This document shows, piece after piece, positions 27,283-41,200 of a DNA stretch of 64,000 bases. The notes beneath the pieces were generated by a model. The model saw only the letters and a list, made by a program, of their open reading frames with translations. It did no database searches and was not told where the DNA came from. The translations under genes were made by a program, and so were the position numbers. This stretch comes from Thorsellia anophelis DSM 18579 (GTDB taxonomy: Bacteria; Pseudomonadota; Gammaproteobacteria; Enterobacterales; Thorselliaceae), in NCBI RefSeq assembly GCF_900111395.1, contig NZ_FOHV01000002.1:123675-187674 (forward strand), read 5' to 3'. Within the stretch, counting starts at the first letter, position 1; the number at the start of each line of letters is the position of its first letter.

Positions 27283-28365
27283 TTACTCAGCAGTAACTGT
27301 AGCAAGACCAGATACTTGGATTTCTACACGGCGGTCAGGAGCTAAACACTCAATTAAAGCAGCACGCGGTGATACGTTATCACATTGTGTGCCAGTAACA
27401 GGGTTGTTAGCACCCATGCCACGAGCTTCGATTAAGTTAGCAGGTACACCGATTTGTGTTAAGTAATTAACAACTGTTTGCGCACGACGCTCAGATAATG
27501 CTTGGTTAGCTTGAGCTGAACCAATACGATCTGTGAAGCCGATAACAACTGCTTTACCTTCGTCTGGATCAATACGTTTTAATTCATTGAATAGTTGATC
27601 TAATGCAGTGCGACCTTCAGCTTTGAGCTCAGCTTTACCGAATGCAAATAAAACATCTGAACGTAAGTTAAATGTTTTAGTTTCTAATTTAGGCGCAGCA
27701 GGAGCAGCTACTGGAGCAGGTGCCACTTGACCTTGACCAAAACGGTAAGATAGACCAACACTTAATAAACCATTGTCTGGTTTAAGATACGTATCGCTGC
27801 GTTTACCCATGTTTGGAACATATTGGTAATCTAAGCGTGTTGCGATTGATGGCGTAATTGCATACTCAACACCGCCTGCGAATACTGGTGAAACACCATT
27901 TGATGTATTTCTACCTAGTGAATCTTTATAAAATCCATTTGCTTCATAAACTTTTGCAGAGGCTCTCCAGCCGTATACACCTAAACGAGTATAAAGGTCT
28001 AAGTCATTGACAACTTCATAAGAGAATTTACCTGTTGCATAAAGACCTTGAGCAGTATATTTACCATCTACTAATGTATTTCCACTAGCACCATTTACCG
28101 ATACTTTTGATCTGCCTAGCCAGTCATAACCAACTTCTAGACCAATATTTGGGGTAAATTGATATCCTGCAAAACCACCTGCAGCAAAACGGTTACGGCT
28201 AAAGTCATAACGATCACCTTGCTGTAAATTTTCTAAATCACTATCAAAATAATGTGACCAACCTGCTTTAGCACCTACATATGGTGTATTTACATCTGGC
28301 GCTGCGAATGAAGCTGCAGAAACGCCTGCTAAAAGAATACCTACTGTTAAATGAGATAATTTCAT
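27283..28365 (-). CDS. ompA: Outer membrane protein A
   Basis: Major porin-like structural protein of 360 aa. The signal peptide MKLSHLTVGILLAGVSAASFA is followed by an eight-stranded barrel (about residues 22-200, closing at SVGLSYRFGQ), an Ala/Pro hinge (VAPAPVAAPAAP) and the OmpA/MotB peptidoglycan-binding domain with GFTDRIGS and NQALSERRAQTVVNYL. Two Cys in the last domain (QCDNV and IECLAPDRR) match the E. coli disulfide. The leader is about 200 nt long and AT-rich, as for ompA genes controlled at the level of mRNA stability, though no sRNA site was identified. Confidence 0.95.
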   Translation of the reverse strand: MKLSHLTVGILLAGVSAASFAAPDVNTPYVGAKAGWSHYFDSDLENLQQGDRYDFSRNRFAAGGFAGYQFTPNIGLEVGYDWLGRSKVSVNGASGNTLVDGKYTAQGLYATGKFSYEVVNDLDLYTRLGVYGWRASAKVYEANGFYKDSLGRNTSNGVSPVFAGGVEYAITPSIATRLDYQYVPNMGKRSDTYLKPDNGLLSVGLSYRFGQGQVAPAPVAAPAAPKLETKTFNLRSDVLFAFGKAELKAEGRTALDQLFNELKRIDPDEGKAVVIGFTDRIGSAQANQALSERRAQTVVNYLTQIGVPANLIEARGMGANNPVTGTQCDNVSPRAALIECLAPDRRVEIQVSGLATVTAE

Positions 28366-28569
28366 TTTTACTTCCTCTGTTTAAATTTATATATTATTTT
28401 AAAACCCTTAATCTGCCTTAAACGAATATATTATAGTTTGCTCTATACAAAGATTAAAGCAGTTTTTAATTACTTTTCAATGCAAGTTTAATAAAGCCTT
28501 TGGTTTTTAATTAATTTTAATTAAGTTCAATTAGTTGCGTAAGTTTTGCTTGTAAAATTATTTACAAAA

Positions 28570-31500
28570 TCATACAAAATATTTTCTTGCATTATAAAAA
28601 ATACGCATCCATGGGCTATCTTCTGACCAATCATTCGGATGCCAACTATTGGTGACTGCTCTAAAGACTCTCTCAGGATGCGGCATCATAACTGTTGCAC
28701 GCCCATCTTCACTTGTTACCGCAGTAATGCCTATTTCAGAACCATTCGGATTAGCTGGATAACGTTCAGTTATCTCACCAAAGTTGTCAACAAATTGCAT
28801 CACAATTTGTTTATTGGCTTGCAATGTACTTAGCGAATTTGGATTACGCCATTCTATTTGCCCTTCTCCATGAGATACCGCAATTGGCATCATTGAGCTA
28901 TTCATATCCTTAAAGAGTACAGAGCTTGTTTCTGCAATTTTAACTAAGCTGAATCGAGCTTCAAATCGCTCTGAGCGGTTACGAATAAATCTAGGCCAGT
29001 TATGCGCACCTGGAATAATTTCAAATAGATTGGACATCATTTGGCAGCCATTACATACCCCTAGTGATAGAGTATTGGGATTGGCAAAAAATTGACTAAA
29101 ACTTTCTCTTAATCCTGCGTTAAATAGAATCGTTTTTGCCCAGCCTTCGCCTGCACCTAATACGTCACCATAAGAGAATCCACCACAAGCGACTAAGGCA
29201 TTAAAATCAGATAGAGTTTGGCGTTTTGCTAGCAGATCGCTCATATGAACATCAGTTGCTTCAAATCCAGCGCGAGTAAAGGCCGCAGCCATCTCTACAT
29301 GCGAGTTAACACCTTGTTCTCTTAGTATCGCAACTTTAGGCTTTACTCCTAAATTGATCATCGTTTGGGCTGGGTTTTCATTTAAATCAAAGCTCAATTT
29401 GACATTTAAACCCGGATCGTTTGCTTTTCCTTTTGCATCATGCTCGCTATCAGCACACTCAGGATTGTCACGAAGTTTCTGCATTTGCCAAGTGGTCTCA
29501 GCCCACCAGAGACGTAATTGTGTGCGTGTTGATTGATAAATTACTGACTTATTATGATTTAGGATGATTTCATCTTTTGGTGTAATCGAACCAATTTCAT
29601 GTAGGCAATCATCTAAGCTAAGATTTTTGGCAAGCGCCTTGACTTGAGCTATATTAGAGTTGCTTATTTGAATAACTGCACCTAATTCTTCTGAAAAGAG
29701 TGCGCGGATTGGGTCGGTATCTAACGTATCTAGATTAATATTAAGACCAGTATGTCCTGCAAAAGCCATCTCTACAAGCGTTACGAATAACCCACCATCA
29801 CTTCTATCATGATAAGCAAGTAATGTCTCATCTGCGACTAATTGCTGAATGAAGTCATAAAAGGCTTTGAGTTTTTCGGCACTATTTACGTCAGCGGGCT
29901 TATCTCCAAGTTCGTTATATACTTGGCTTAGTGCGCTTGCACCTAATCTATTTTTACCTTCACCCAGATCAATCAGTAGCAGCGTGCTATCTGTATGAGT
30001 TTGTAGTTGAGGTGTGATAGTTTTTCGTACATCTTCAACCCTAGCAAAAGCGCTTATCACTAATGATAAAGGAGAGGTAACCGTTTTCGTTTCTCCTGCT
30101 TGCGTTGTCCAGCGTGTTTGCATAGACATAGAGTCCTTTCCAACTGGTATCGTCAGCCCTAGTGCTGGGCAGAGCTCTTCACCCACTGCGTGCACTGCAG
30201 CATAAAGCGCCGCATCTTCTGAGGCTTGTCCAGTTGAGGCCATCCAGTTCGCTGATAATTTAATGCGCTTAATGTCTCCAATGTGAGTCGCCGCGATATT
30301 CGTGATGGCTTCACCTACTGCCATTTTAGCTGAGGCTGCTGCATCTAATAGTGCGATTGGCGCACGCTCTCCCATAGACATTGCCTCACCATGGAAAGTC
30401 TCAAAACCAGTCGTTGTGACTGCGCAGTTAGCAACCGGAATTTGCCAAGGGCCAACCATTTGATCGCGGGCAACCATACCTGTGACTGTGCGATCGCCTA
30501 TCGTAATTAAAAATGTTTTTTCAGCAACTGCGGGCAAATGCAAAATGCGTTTGATAGCTTCGTTTAATTGAATTTTGCTTGTATCGATTGCAGGGCTCAC
30601 TCTGACTTGAGTGGTGCCTTGTCGAAGCATTTTAGGTGTTTTACCAAGTAATGCGGATAGCGGCATATCAATTGGATTAGGCTGACTCTCTGTTTCTGGG
30701 AATTGTTCATCTGTTAATTGTAAATGCAACGCTTCAGTTGCCTTACCAATTACGGCGAACGGCGCCCTTTCACGAAGACAAATGGCTTCAAATAATGGGA
30801 GATTCTCATCAGATACAGCAAGCACGTAACGTTCTTGAGATTCATTGCACCAAATCTCAAGTGGGCTCATACCTGTTTCATCAACTAAAATTTTACGAAG
30901 CTCAAATTGACCGCCACGCTCTGCATCACTCACAAGTTCAGGCATTGCATTTGATAAACCACCTGCGCCAACATCATGGATAAATTGAATGGGATTGTTA
31001 TCGGTAAGCTGCCAGCAAGCGTCTATTACTTCTTGGCAGCGTCTTTCCATTTCAGCGTTATCACGTTGAACGGAAGCAAAATCCAACTCAGCTGCTGATT
31101 GACCAGAGGCAACAGATGATGCGGCGCCGCCGCCAAGACCAATATTCATCGCAGGGCCACCTAGAACAATTAGATTAGCACCAACTGTGATCTCACCTTT
31201 TTGTACATGTTCTCTTAGGATATTGCCAATCCCGCCTGCTAGCATAATAGGTTTGTGATACCCTCTTAATTCTTCACCTGCAGAAGTTTTGATCTTATCT
31301 TCATAAGTTCTAAAATAACCATTAAGAGCAGGGCGACCAAATTCGTTATTAAAGGCCGCTGCACCGAGCGGACCTGATTGCATAATATCTAAAGCTGAAC
31401 AAATTCTATCGGGTTTACCTAGATCCGTTTCCCAAGGTTGCTCAAAACCAGGAATTCTTAAATTGGAAACAGAAAAGCCGACTAACCCTGCTTTAGGTTT

Positions 31501-32496
31501 AGCGCCTCTACCAGTTGCACCTTCATCACGAATTTCTCCGCCTGCTCCTGTAGCAGCACCAGGCCAAGGGGAGATAGCTGTTGGGTGATTGTGTGTCTCT
31601 ACCTTCATTAAAATGTCAGTTTGTTGCAGCTGGTATTGATAAACTTTAGAGTGAGGATCAGGATAAAAACGTTTAATTGTAGAGCCTTCCATTACGGCTG
31701 CATTATCTTTATAAGCAGACAGAACAAAATCTGGTACTGTTTTGAATGTATTTTTAATCATGCCAAAAAGTGATTTTTCTTGGGCTTTCTCATCAATGAT
31801 CCAGTCAGCATTGAATATTTTATGCCGGCAATGCTCTGAGTTTGCTTGTGCAAACATATATAATTCAATATCAGTTGGATTACGTTTTAGCGTAAGACGA
31901 AATGTCTCTTCTAGATAATCAATTTCATCTTCAGTCAGCGCAAGTCCTAAACTTTTATTAGCCTCTTCTAGCGCAAGGCGACCTTTTGAAAGCAAGTCAA
32001 TCACAACAAGCGGTTTGGGTTCTGAATCTTTAACAAGTTGCGCTGCCTGCTCGATATCGTGAATCACGGACTCAGTCATTCTATCGTGTAGCAAGTGCAT
32101 TAATTGCGTTTGAGTTGTTTCAGTGAGAGATTGAGTTAATTCAATGTCATAGCGAATCGCGCGTTCTAATCGCTTTATTTGCTTTAATCCAGCATTATGT
32201 GCAATATCCGTTGCCTTTGATGCCCAAGGTGAAATCGTACCAATACGGGGGATAACAAATAAAGACAAAGTCGTGTTAAGTTGACATAAATCTTCCGATT
32301 TAGGGCCATAGGTTAACAGTGCTTCTAAAACACGCCATTCATCATCTGTGAGTGATTGATTCGCTTCAGTAAAAGCTAAGTGAACAAAATGAGTGTGAAT
32401 ACCAGCCACTGGTAAGTTGATAGCTTGACAAGCGTGGCGTAATTGTTCAACTTTAGCGTTTGAAAGTGCCTGAGCACCTTGTAAAATTTGCATCAT
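28570..32496 (-). CDS. purL: Phosphoribosylformylglycinamidine synthase
   Basis: Large single-chain FGAR amidotransferase of 1308 aa (E. coli 1295), the fourth step of purine synthesis: FGAR, glutamine and ATP give FGAM. The N-terminal domain and linker are followed by two AIRS-like ATP-binding halves ([22 protein letters not shown] near residue 295). The C-terminal glutaminase domain has the nucleophile in [11 protein letters not shown] and the triad His-Glu in [10 protein letters not shown]. It probably has its own promoter, since a strong terminator separates it from rph. No PurR operator of the ACGCAAACGT type was found in the 85-bp gap. Confidence 0.96.
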   Translation of the reverse strand: MMQILQGAQALSNAKVEQLRHACQAINLPVAGIHTHFVHLAFTEANQSLTDDEWRVLEALLTYGPKSEDLCQLNTTLSLFVIPRIGTISPWASKATDIAHNAGLKQIKRLERAIRYDIELTQSLTETTQTQLMHLLHDRMTESVIHDIEQAAQLVKDSEPKPLVVIDLLSKGRLALEEANKSLGLALTEDEIDYLEETFRLTLKRNPTDIELYMFAQANSEHCRHKIFNADWIIDEKAQEKSLFGMIKNTFKTVPDFVLSAYKDNAAVMEGSTIKRFYPDPHSKVYQYQLQQTDILMKVETHNHPTAISPWPGAATGAGGEIRDEGATGRGAKPKAGLVGFSVSNLRIPGFEQPWETDLGKPDRICSALDIMQSGPLGAAAFNNEFGRPALNGYFRTYEDKIKTSAGEELRGYHKPIMLAGGIGNILREHVQKGEITVGANLIVLGGPAMNIGLGGGAASSVASGQSAAELDFASVQRDNAEMERRCQEVIDACWQLTDNNPIQFIHDVGAGGLSNAMPELVSDAERGGQFELRKILVDETGMSPLEIWCNESQERYVLAVSDENLPLFEAICLRERAPFAVIGKATEALHLQLTDEQFPETESQPNPIDMPLSALLGKTPKMLRQGTTQVRVSPAIDTSKIQLNEAIKRILHLPAVAEKTFLITIGDRTVTGMVARDQMVGPWQIPVANCAVTTTGFETFHGEAMSMGERAPIALLDAAASAKMAVGEAITNIAATHIGDIKRIKLSANWMASTGQASEDAALYAAVHAVGEELCPALGLTIPVGKDSMSMQTRWTTQAGETKTVTSPLSLVISAFARVEDVRKTITPQLQTHTDSTLLLIDLGEGKNRLGASALSQVYNELGDKPADVNSAEKLKAFYDFIQQLVADETLLAYHDRSDGGLFVTLVEMAFAGHTGLNINLDTLDTDPIRALFSEELGAVIQISNSNIAQVKALAKNLSLDDCLHEIGSITPKDEIILNHNKSVIYQSTRTQLRLWWAETTWQMQKLRDNPECADSEHDAKGKANDPGLNVKLSFDLNENPAQTMINLGVKPKVAILREQGVNSHVEMAAAFTRAGFEATDVHMSDLLAKRQTLSDFNALVACGGFSYGDVLGAGEGWAKTILFNAGLRESFSQFFANPNTLSLGVCNGCQMMSNLFEIIPGAHNWPRFIRNRSERFEARFSLVKIAETSSVLFKDMNSSMMPIAVSHGEGQIEWRNPNSLSTLQANKQIVMQFVDNFGEITERYPANPNGSEIGITAVTSEDGRATVMMPHPERVFRAVTNSWHPNDWSEDSPWMRIFYNARKYFV

Positions 32497-32543
32497 GATA
32501 TTGTCTCTGTCACTGGTTTGGATTAATTTTTGAGGGTGAAAAT

Positions 32544-32575
32544 TTAAAAAAAACGCTGAACATCTGTTCAGCGTT
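32544..32575 (-). terminator. rph terminator
   Basis: Perfect 10-bp stem AACGCTGAAC (32552-32561) with GTTCAGCGTT (32566-32575) and a 4-nt loop; on the minus strand it ends in a T-run (32551-32544). It lies 7 bp after the rph stop. Confidence 0.92.
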
Positions 32576-32581
32576 AGAATA

Positions 32582-33298
32582 CTACTGGCTTAAAGCACTA
32601 TCCTGTGCTTTGAATAAGGCATCCAATCCAATTTTCCCTAAAGCCAACAAGGTATTAAGTTCTTCAAACGTGAAGGGGGTGCCTTCTGCTGTGCCTTGAA
32701 TTTCAATCAAATGACCTTCTTGTGTCATGACGATGTTCATATCTGTATCTGCATTTGAATCTTCGGTATATTCAAGATCACAAATCGCAGTGCCATTTAA
32801 GATACCAACAGAGATAGCAGCAACTCTTGATTTAATCGGCAAAGATTTTAATTTTTTCTTTTCAACTAACTTGCTGAGTGCATCAGTAAGTGCAACAGCT
32901 GCGCCAGTAATTGATGCAGTTCGAGTACCACCATCTGCTTGTAACACGTCACAATCCACAGTAATGGTGTTTTCCCCTAAGGCCTCTAAATTTACCATAG
33001 CACGTAATGAACGGGCAATGAGGCGTTGGATTTCTAATGTCCTACCACTTTGCTTTCCTTTAGCGGCTTCTCTTTGGTTTCTAGTATGAGTAGATCTAGG
33101 CAGCATGCCATATTCTGCTGTAATCCAGCCTTTACCTTGACCTTTTAAGAAACGTGGTACACCTTCTTCGATTGTCGCTGTGCAAAGCACTTTAGTTTCC
33201 CCAAATTCAATTAAAACTGAACCTTCGGCATGCTTAGTATAATGACGGGTAATTTTAACAGGACGAATCTCATCATTCGCACGATTATTTGGGCGCAT
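32582..33298 (-). CDS. rph: RNase PH
   Basis: Phosphate-dependent 3' exonuclease of 238 aa that trims tRNA precursors. It forms a hexameric ring. The start [20 protein letters not shown], the RNA-contact stretch [20 protein letters not shown] and the phosphate-site segment [14 protein letters not shown] are intact, so this copy looks active, unlike the frameshifted rph of E. coli K-12. It lies downstream of maoP with a terminator between. Confidence 0.96.
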   Translation of the reverse strand: MRPNNRANDEIRPVKITRHYTKHAEGSVLIEFGETKVLCTATIEEGVPRFLKGQGKGWITAEYGMLPRSTHTRNQREAAKGKQSGRTLEIQRLIARSLRAMVNLEALGENTITVDCDVLQADGGTRTASITGAAVALTDALSKLVEKKKLKSLPIKSRVAAISVGILNGTAICDLEYTEDSNADTDMNIVMTQEGHLIEIQGTAEGTPFTFEELNTLLALGKIGLDALFKAQDSALSQ

Positions 33299-33459
33299 TA
33301 AAACTCCTAGCTTAATTATTTAAAGAGGTTGAATGATCATTCAACTAATGGATGTTAAGTTTATGCATTTCAAAATGATTTACAAGCATTAATTCGCCTT
33401 AATTCTTATCTTGTAAAAAACAGCGGGGATTTGACAGTATTAAGTAGTTGCTTGAAGAA

Positions 33460-33485
33460 AAAAACCGAGCTAAGCTCGGCTTTAT
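33460..33485 (-). terminator. maoP terminator
   Basis: GCCGAGC and GCTCGGT arms (CCGAGC 33465-33470, GCTCGG 33474-33479) with a 3-nt loop; on the minus strand a run of seven T follows. Confidence 0.88.
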
Positions 33486-33502
33486 CATACAGAATGGATT
33501 AA

Positions 33503-33835
33503 TTATTCATCAATGAATTCATCAGCACCTTCAACTTGTGGTTTGCCGCCTGATAATGTGTGAAACCGTTTTGGTTGACGTGTTTTTTGAACATACTTCA
33601 TCCAAACTTTTTCAATATCCGTTTTAGGATCTGCATTACCTTGGCTTACAGCTACAAATTGTTTTTCTTCTTCAGTTATAGGTGCACGGCTACCCGATTC
33701 TAATTCTAATAAGGCATTACCATGCTTTTCTAATAACTGCGCTTCCTTGATTGTATAATCTCCGTGTCTTGCTAAACCACGAGGATAGTTTTTATTATCA
33801 GTGAAACGACGAGGTGAAATAAAACTTTCCGCCAT
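33503..33835 (-). CDS. maoP: MaoP, Ori macrodomain protein
   Basis: DUF413 protein of 110 aa. In E. coli MaoP acts with the site maoS to organise the Ori macrodomain, and it co-occurs with the Dam/SeqA/MatP/MukB set. The start [20 protein letters not shown] and the end [19 protein letters not shown] match YifE/MaoP closely. Here it lies 77 bp after rpoC on the same strand, which is not the E. coli position. I could not identify a maoS-like site. Confidence 0.93.
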   Translation of the reverse strand: MAESFISPRRFTDNKNYPRGLARHGDYTIKEAQLLEKHGNALLELESGSRAPITEEEKQFVAVSQGNADPKTDIEKVWMKYVQKTRQPKRFHTLSGGKPQVEGADEFIDE

Positions 33836-33867
33836 CTCTATCTACTCCTAAAGTTTAATCAATTGTT

Positions 33868-33895
33868 AAAAGAGGCAAGAGGGGACGTCCTCTTA
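33868..33895 (-). terminator. Possible rpoC terminator
   Basis: AAGAGG and CCTCTT around GGACGT (about 33878-33895) form a short GC hairpin just after the rpoC stop; on the minus strand GCCTCTTTTAAC follows. The U-tract is weak, so some reading into maoP is likely. Confidence 0.5.
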
Positions 33896-33912
33896 CCTAA
33901 AAAGATTAAATA

Positions 33913-36900
33913 TTACTCATCACTATCAAACGACATGCCAGTTAAAAGTTCAGCAAGATTTGCTGACGCTTCTTCTTGTGTGATTTGATGCGTAGGTTCC
34001 TCAGTTGCAAAGAATTGCTCACTGCGACGTTTAGCTCTATCTTGGTGGTATGAATAACCTGTACCAGCAGGAATTAAGCGGCCAACAATAACGTTTTCTT
34101 TAAGACCACGAAGTTCATCACGTTTGCCTGAAACAGATGCTTCAGTTAACACGCGTGTTGTTTCTTGGAATGAAGCTGCTGAAATAAAGGATTCAGTTGC
34201 AAGTGATGCTTTTGTAATCCCTAATAGATCACGTTCGAATGTTGCTGGAATTTTACCTTCAGATTCCAGTTTTCTATTCGTGACTTTGATACGTGAATAT
34301 TCAACTTGTTCACCTTCTAAGAAATCACTGCTACCAGCATCTTTGATAGTCGCTTTTCTCAGCATTTGACGAACGATAACTTCAATATGTTTATCATTGA
34401 TTTTAACGCCTTGTAAGCGATAAACTTCTTGCACTTCATTTGTGATATAACGAGTCACTTCACTCACACCACGTAAACGTAAGATGTCATGTGGCGCTGC
34501 AGGGCCATCAGCAACGATATCACCACGCTCTACAACCTCACCTTCAAATACATCTAGCTGACGCCATTTGTGAATCATTTCTTCATAGGCTTCACTACCA
34601 TCAAGTGGTGTGATAACTAAACGGCGTTTACCTTTTGTTTCTTTACCAAAGGAGACCACACCATTAATTTCAGCCAGGATTGCAGGCTCTTTTGGACGAC
34701 GAGCTTCAAAGAGATCCGCAACACGAGGGAGACCCCCTGTGATATCACGAGTACCGACAGATTCTAGTGGAACACGGGCAATGATTTCACCAATACCGAC
34801 TTTGATATTATCTTCAAGCTGAACAATTGCTTTACCAGGCAAAATATAAATTGCAGGCATGTTAGTATCAGATAACATGATGTCATTACCATCCGCATCA
34901 ACAATTTTGATGCTTGGACGGAGATCTTTTGCTGAACTTTGACGCTCTGCACTATCTAAAATAACCAGTGAAGATAATCCTGTTACTTCGTCTGTTTGAC
35001 GTGTAACAGTCTGGCCATCATTCATATCAGTAAAGCGAATAAATCCATCTACTTCAGCAATGATTGGGTTTGTATGTGGATCCCAGTTAGCTACGACTTC
35101 ACCAGCAGCAACTTCTGCACCATCCCCTTTTTCCATTAATGAACCATATGGTAATTTATAGTTCTCTTTTGTTCTACCGAATTCATCAATCAGACGAAGT
35201 TGGGCATTACGAGAGGTGATTACAAAACGACCATCTGCTCTTTGTACTGATTTTGCTTCAATTAAACGTAAGTTACCACGGTTTTTAACCTGGATAGTCG
35301 ATTCTGCTGCCGCACGAGAAGCCGCACCACCGATATGGAATGTACGCATCGTCAGCTGTGTACCTGGTTCACCGATAGATTGCGCAGCGATAACCCCAAC
35401 GGCCTCACCATTATTGATTAAGTGTCCACGAGCCAGATCACGGCCATAGCAGTGTGCACACACACCAAAGTCAGTTTCACACATTACGACTGAACGAACT
35501 TTAACTAAGTCAACAGAATTTTCTTCTAATACATCACACCATGCTTCATCAAGTAAAGTATTACGCGGGACTAAAATTTCAGATGTACCTGGTTTTAGAA
35601 CTATATCAGCTGTGACACGACCTAATACGCGATCACGAAGTGGTTCTTTAACATCACCACCGTCGATTACCGGTTCCATTTCAATGCCGCCTAATGTGCC
35701 GCAGTCATCTTCAGTAACAACTAGATCTTGTGCTACGTCAACAAGACGACGGGTTAGGTAACCTGAGTTAGCAGTTTTTAACGCAGTATCCGCAAGACCT
35801 TTACGAGCACCATGTGTCGAGATAAAGTACTGAAGAACGTTTAGTCCTTCACGGAAATTCGCTGTGATAGGTGTTTCAATGATTGAACCATCTGGTTTAG
35901 CCATTAGACCACGCATTCCTGCTAACTGACGAATCTGCGCTGCAGAACCCCTTGCACCTGAGTCGGCCATCATGTAGATATTATTAAAAGAGACTTGCTC
36001 TTCTTCATTACCTTCACGATTTAGCACAGTTTCAGTAGAGAGGTTTTCCATCATCGCCTTAGCAACGCGTTCATTCGCAGCAGCCCAAATATCGATAACT
36101 TTATTATAACGCTCACCAGCTGTTACAAGACCAGATTGGAATTGCTCTTGAATCTCAGCAACTTCATTTTCAGCTTCATTAATGATACCGACTTTCTTCT
36201 CTGGGATAACCATGTCATCAATACCAACTGAAACACCAGATACAGTAGCATAGCTAAAGCCGGTATACATGATTTGGTCAGCAAAAATAACTGTTTCTTT
36301 TAAACCAAGAATACGGTAGCAAGCATTCAACATTTTTGAAATCGCTTTTTTCCCTAAAGTTTGGTTTACTAAAGAGTAAGGTAAGCCATTAGGTACGATT
36401 TGCCATAAAATAGCACGACCAATGGTTGTTTCTACAATGCTATTGCTTGGAATATCTTGACCATCTTCAGTTTTAGTGTACTCAGTCACTCTAATCTTGA
36501 CACGTGCATGCAACTCAGCAATACCTTGGCGATAAAGTTTTTCAGCTTCTTTGACGCTGCCTAATACCATTCCTTCGCCTTTTGCATTGACTTTATCACG
36601 AGTCATATAATAAATACCTAATACAACGTCCTGTGATGGAACGATGATAGGCTCACCATTAGCAGGTGATAAGATATTATTAGTTGACATCATCAAAGCA
36701 CGAGCTTCAAGTTGCGCTTCTAACGTTAACGGAACATGCACAGCCATTTGGTCACCATCGAAGTCAGCATTATATGCCGCACAAACTAATGGATGTAACT
36801 GAATTGCTTTACCTTCGATTAAGATAGGCTCAAATGCTTGAATCCCTAAACGGTGAAGGGTAGGGGCACGATTCAGTAGGACTGGATGTTCACGGATTAC

Positions 36901-38142
36901 TTCATCTAGGATATCCCATACAACGGCCTCTTCACGCTCAACCATTTTTTTAGCAGCTTTAATCGTCGTTGCTAAACCACGTAATTCTAATTTGCCATAA
37001 ATAAATGGTTTGAATAGCTCAAGAGCCATTTTTTTCGGTAGACCACATTGGTGTAGACGTAAGTAAGGACCTACTGTAATAACAGAACGACCAGAATAGT
37101 CAACACGTTTACCTAGTAGATTTTGACGGAAACGACCTTGTTTACCCTTAATCATATCAGCAAGTGATTTGAGTGGGCGTTTGTTCGAACCTGTAATTGC
37201 ACGGCCACGGCGTCCGTTATCTAATAGGGCATCAACCGATTCTTGTAGCATACGTTTTTCATTACGCACAATGATATCTGGCGCAGATAAATCTAGAAGA
37301 CGTTTTAAACGATTATTACGGTTAATTACTCTGCGATAAAGATCATTAAGATCAGAAGTCGCAAAACGACCACCATCAAGCGGTACCAATGGACGTAAAT
37401 CTGGTGGTAAAACTGGAAGTACAGTTAATACCATCCATTCAGGGCGGTTGCCTGAAGAAATAAATGCATCCACAAGTTTAATGCGCTTAGTTAATTTTTT
37501 ACGCTTAGTTTCAGAATTAGTTTGTTCTAACTCTTCGTGCATCATTTCGCGCTCTTTTTCAAGGTCTAAACCTTTGAGAAGAGATTGGATTCCTTCTGCG
37601 CCCATTTTTGCATCGAATTCATCGCCAAATTCTTCAAGTGCATCTAAGTATTGTTCTTCTGTTAGGATCTGACGACGTTCAAGAGCCGTTAAACCAGGTT
37701 CAACCACAACATATGATTCAAAATAAAGTACACGTTCAATATCACGAAGTGGCATATCAAGTAATAAGCCGATGCGTGATGGCAATGATTTTAAATACCA
37801 AATATGAGCAGCAGGAGAAGCAAGTTCAATATGTCCCATGCGTTCACGACGTACTTTAGTTTGTGTAACTTCAACGCCACAGCGCTCACAAATTACACCA
37901 CGGTGTTTTAAACGTTTGTATTTACCACAAAGGCATTCATAGTCTTTGACTGGTCCAAAAATACGAGCACAAAACAGGCCATCGCGTTCAGGCTTAAACG
38001 TTCTATAGTTAATAGTTTCTGGTTTTTTAACTTCACCAAATGACCATGAACGAATCGTGTCTGGAGAGGCTAAAGAGATTTTAATGGCATTAAACTCTTC
38101 ACTTTTAGTTTGTGCTTTTAGAAATTTTAATAGGTCTTTCAC
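33913..38142 (-). CDS. rpoC: RNA polymerase beta' subunit
   Basis: Largest core subunit, 1409 aa (E. coli 1407). The N-terminal zinc finger ([20 protein letters not shown]), the catalytic Mg-binding loop [11 protein letters not shown], the bridge and trigger-helix region, and the second zinc site ([19 protein letters not shown]) are intact. It follows rpoB by 154 bp, about twice the usual gap, with a CCCCTA/TAGGGG hairpin (38251-38268) in it that lacks a U-tract. It is probably cotranscribed with rpoB. Confidence 0.98.
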   Translation of the reverse strand: MKDLLKFLKAQTKSEEFNAIKISLASPDTIRSWSFGEVKKPETINYRTFKPERDGLFCARIFGPVKDYECLCGKYKRLKHRGVICERCGVEVTQTKVRRERMGHIELASPAAHIWYLKSLPSRIGLLLDMPLRDIERVLYFESYVVVEPGLTALERRQILTEEQYLDALEEFGDEFDAKMGAEGIQSLLKGLDLEKEREMMHEELEQTNSETKRKKLTKRIKLVDAFISSGNRPEWMVLTVLPVLPPDLRPLVPLDGGRFATSDLNDLYRRVINRNNRLKRLLDLSAPDIIVRNEKRMLQESVDALLDNGRRGRAITGSNKRPLKSLADMIKGKQGRFRQNLLGKRVDYSGRSVITVGPYLRLHQCGLPKKMALELFKPFIYGKLELRGLATTIKAAKKMVEREEAVVWDILDEVIREHPVLLNRAPTLHRLGIQAFEPILIEGKAIQLHPLVCAAYNADFDGDQMAVHVPLTLEAQLEARALMMSTNNILSPANGEPIIVPSQDVVLGIYYMTRDKVNAKGEGMVLGSVKEAEKLYRQGIAELHARVKIRVTEYTKTEDGQDIPSNSIVETTIGRAILWQIVPNGLPYSLVNQTLGKKAISKMLNACYRILGLKETVIFADQIMYTGFSYATVSGVSVGIDDMVIPEKKVGIINEAENEVAEIQEQFQSGLVTAGERYNKVIDIWAAANERVAKAMMENLSTETVLNREGNEEEQVSFNNIYMMADSGARGSAAQIRQLAGMRGLMAKPDGSIIETPITANFREGLNVLQYFISTHGARKGLADTALKTANSGYLTRRLVDVAQDLVVTEDDCGTLGGIEMEPVIDGGDVKEPLRDRVLGRVTADIVLKPGTSEILVPRNTLLDEAWCDVLEENSVDLVKVRSVVMCETDFGVCAHCYGRDLARGHLINNGEAVGVIAAQSIGEPGTQLTMRTFHIGGAASRAAAESTIQVKNRGNLRLIEAKSVQRADGRFVITSRNAQLRLIDEFGRTKENYKLPYGSLMEKGDGAEVAAGEVVANWDPHTNPIIAEVDGFIRFTDMNDGQTVTRQTDEVTGLSSLVILDSAERQSSAKDLRPSIKIVDADGNDIMLSDTNMPAIYILPGKAIVQLEDNIKVGIGEIIARVPLESVGTRDITGGLPRVADLFEARRPKEPAILAEINGVVSFGKETKGKRRLVITPLDGSEAYEEMIHKWRQLDVFEGEVVERGDIVADGPAAPHDILRLRGVSEVTRYITNEVQEVYRLQGVKINDKHIEVIVRQMLRKATIKDAGSSDFLEGEQVEYSRIKVTNRKLESEGKIPATFERDLLGITKASLATESFISAASFQETTRVLTEASVSGKRDELRGLKENVIVGRLIPAGTGYSYHQDRAKRRSEQFFATEEPTHQITQEEASANLAELLTGMSFDSDE

Positions 38143-38296
38143 AGTTAGCTCCTGCGTATTGAGACAATCATCCTTTTGGCCTCAAATCATATACTTTTTA
38201 TGGTCAAAAGGACGTAAATAAAATTAAATGTTAATCAATTTGTGCTTATTCCCCTAAAATGATAGGGGGGTATTACATTTACTCAAGCCAAAATTA

Positions 38297-41200
38297 TTAA
38301 TCATCTTCTAGCTCAATGTTGATACCAAGCGAGCGAATCTCTTTTAATAATACATTAAACGATTCTGGAATCGCAGGTTCCATGCGATGATCGCCATCAA
38401 CGATATTTTTATACATCTTAGTACGGCCGTTAACATCATCTGATTTAACAGTTAACATTTCTTGCAACGTATAAGAAGCTCCATATGCCTCAAGTGCCCA
38501 TACTTCCATCTCACCAAAACGTTGACCACCGAATTGTGCTTTACCACCTAACGGTTGTTGCGTGACAAGACTATACGACCCAGTTGAACGCGCATGCATT
38601 TTGTCATCAACAAGGTGATTTAGTTTTAACATGTACATATACCCGACTGTAACAGGTCGTTCAAACTTATCTCCGCTACGACCATCGTATAATGTAATCT
38701 GGCCTGATGTTGGTATATCACCGAGTTTTAATAACTCTTTGATTTCAGTTTCTCTTGCACCATCAAATACTGGAGTTGCAATAGGCATACCATTTCTTAA
38801 GTTATGCGCAAGCGCCATCACTTCTTGGTCTGTAAAGGTAGTCAGATCAACTTTCTGATCAGTATCTTCACTTAAGTCATAAGCACGTTGAATGAATTCA
38901 CGAATTTTAGCAATTTCTTCTTGTTGCTTAAGCATAGCGTTGATTTTATCACCAATCCCTTTAGCAGCCATACCTAGATGTGTTTCTAATATCTGACCGA
39001 TGTTCATACGTGATGGAACACCTAGTGGATTTAACACGATATCAACAGGTTGGCCTTTTTCATCGTATGGCATATCTTCAACAGGATTAATTTTTGAGAT
39101 AACCCCTTTATTACCATGACGACCAGCCATTTTATCACCAGGTTGGATTTGACGTTTAACAGCTAAATATACTTTTACTTTGATAAGCTCACCTGGTTTA
39201 AGATCTGCACCTTGGGTGATCTTACGACGTTTTTCGTCTAGGCGTTTCTCAAACTCTTGTTTTAGCTCATCAAATTGTTCTGCTAATTGCTCAAGTTGCG
39301 TTTGTTTTTGCTCATCTTTAAGACCAAGTTCTAACCATTTTTCACGTGGTAATTTATCAAGGTCAGATTCGCTTATTCCAGAATTAACGAGTAAAGAACG
39401 AACACGAATAAATAAAGATGCAGCTAAGATTTTATGCTCATCAGATAAATCTTTTTTGACTTGTCTTAATTGCATTTCTTCGATTTCATTCGCACGTTTG
39501 TTTTTAACAACACCGTCGCGAGTTAAAATTTGCACGTCTATGATAGTACCTGAAACACCATTAGGTACACGTAAAGAGGAATCTTTTACATCCGAAGCTT
39601 TTTCACCAAAGATTGCACGAAGTAATCTTTCCTCTGGTGTCAGTTGTGTTTCACCTTTAGGGGTTACTTTACCCACTAAAATATCGCCACCTTTAACTTC
39701 TGCTCCTACGAAGACAATTCCTGATTCATCTAATTTTGATAACGCAGCTTCACCTACATTAGGGATATCTGCAGTGACTTCTTCAGGCCCAAGTTTAGTA
39801 TCACGAGAAATACATTCTAATTCTTGAATATGAATGGTCGTGAATCTATCTTCTTGTACTACGCGTTCAGAAACTAAAATTGAGTCTTCGAAGTTATAAC
39901 CATTCCAAGGCATGAATGCAACACGCATATTTTGGCCTAGTGCTAATTCACCTAGATCAGTAGATGAGCCATCAGCTAATACGTCGTTTGCTTCAACCCG
40001 TTCACCTTGAACAACACAAGGACGTTGGTTTATGCAGGTATTTTGATTAGAACGCGTATATTTTTTCAGATTATAGATATCGATACCTGCTTCACCTGGA
40101 TTAAGTTCTTCATCATTTACATGAACAACAATCCTAGAAGCATCAACAAATTGTATAATCCCACCACGTTTTGCTACAACTGTAACGCCTGAGTCGACCG
40201 CAACAGTTCGTTCCATACCTGTTCCGACTAATGGCTTGTCAGCACGTAGTGTTGGAACTGCTTGACGTTGCATGTTCGCACCCATTAGGGCACGGTTAGC
40301 ATCATCGTGTTCAAGGAATGGAATTAATGACGCACCAATTGACACGACTTGTTGTGTTGAAACGTCCATGTATTGGACTTGATCTTTGCTAAATAAACTT
40401 GATTCACCTTTGCTACGACAAGTGACTAAGTCTTCAATGAAGGCATTATTTTCGTCTAAGTTTGAGTTAGCCTGGGCAATGACAAATAAACCTTCTTCTA
40501 TTGCTGAGAGGTAATCTATTTCATCTGTTACTATTCCGTTTTCAACACGGCGGTAAGGCGTTTCTAGAAAACCATACTCATTTGTTTTTGCATAAACAGA
40601 CAATGAGTTAATTAGACCGATATTTGGGCCTTCAGGTGTTTCGATAGGACAGACACGGCCATAATGTGTTGGGTGAACGTCTCGAACTTCAAAGCCTGCA
40701 CGTTCACGTGTAAGACCTCCTGGGCCTAAGGCTGAAATACGACGTTTATGTGTAATTTCTGATAACGGATTATTTTGATCCATGAATTGAGATAATTGGC
40801 TTGAACCAAAGAACTCTTTTACTGCAGCAGAGATTGGTTTAGCATTGATTAAATCTCTTGGCATTAATGCATCAAGGTCACCTAATGATAAACGTTCTTT
40901 TACAGCACGTTCTACACGTACTAAACCTATACGGAATTGATTTTCTGCCATTTCACCGATTGAACGGATACGACGGTTACCTAAGTGATCAATATCATCT
41001 ACTTCACCGTTACCATTACGAATGGCGATTAATTTACGCATAACATCAATGATATCGTCATGACTTAGAATGTGAGAGCCTTCAACTTCTTCACGATTTA
41101 ATGAACGGTTGAATTTCATTCTACCTACTGCAGAGAGATCATATCTATCATCAGAGAAGAATAAATTTTCGAATAGATTTTCTGCCGCATCACGTGTAGG

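Noticed and set aside
38251-38268. CCCCTA/TAGGGG hairpin between rpoB and rpoC as a terminator
   Set aside because: No U-tract follows on the minus strand, and rpoC must be transcribed with rpoB. It is more likely an RNA-processing or neutral structure.
39180-39827. Open frame of 215 codons on the plus strand within rpoB
   Set aside because: Antisense to a highly conserved gene, Ser-rich, no promoter or ribosome-binding site. It is a shadow of rpoB codon use.
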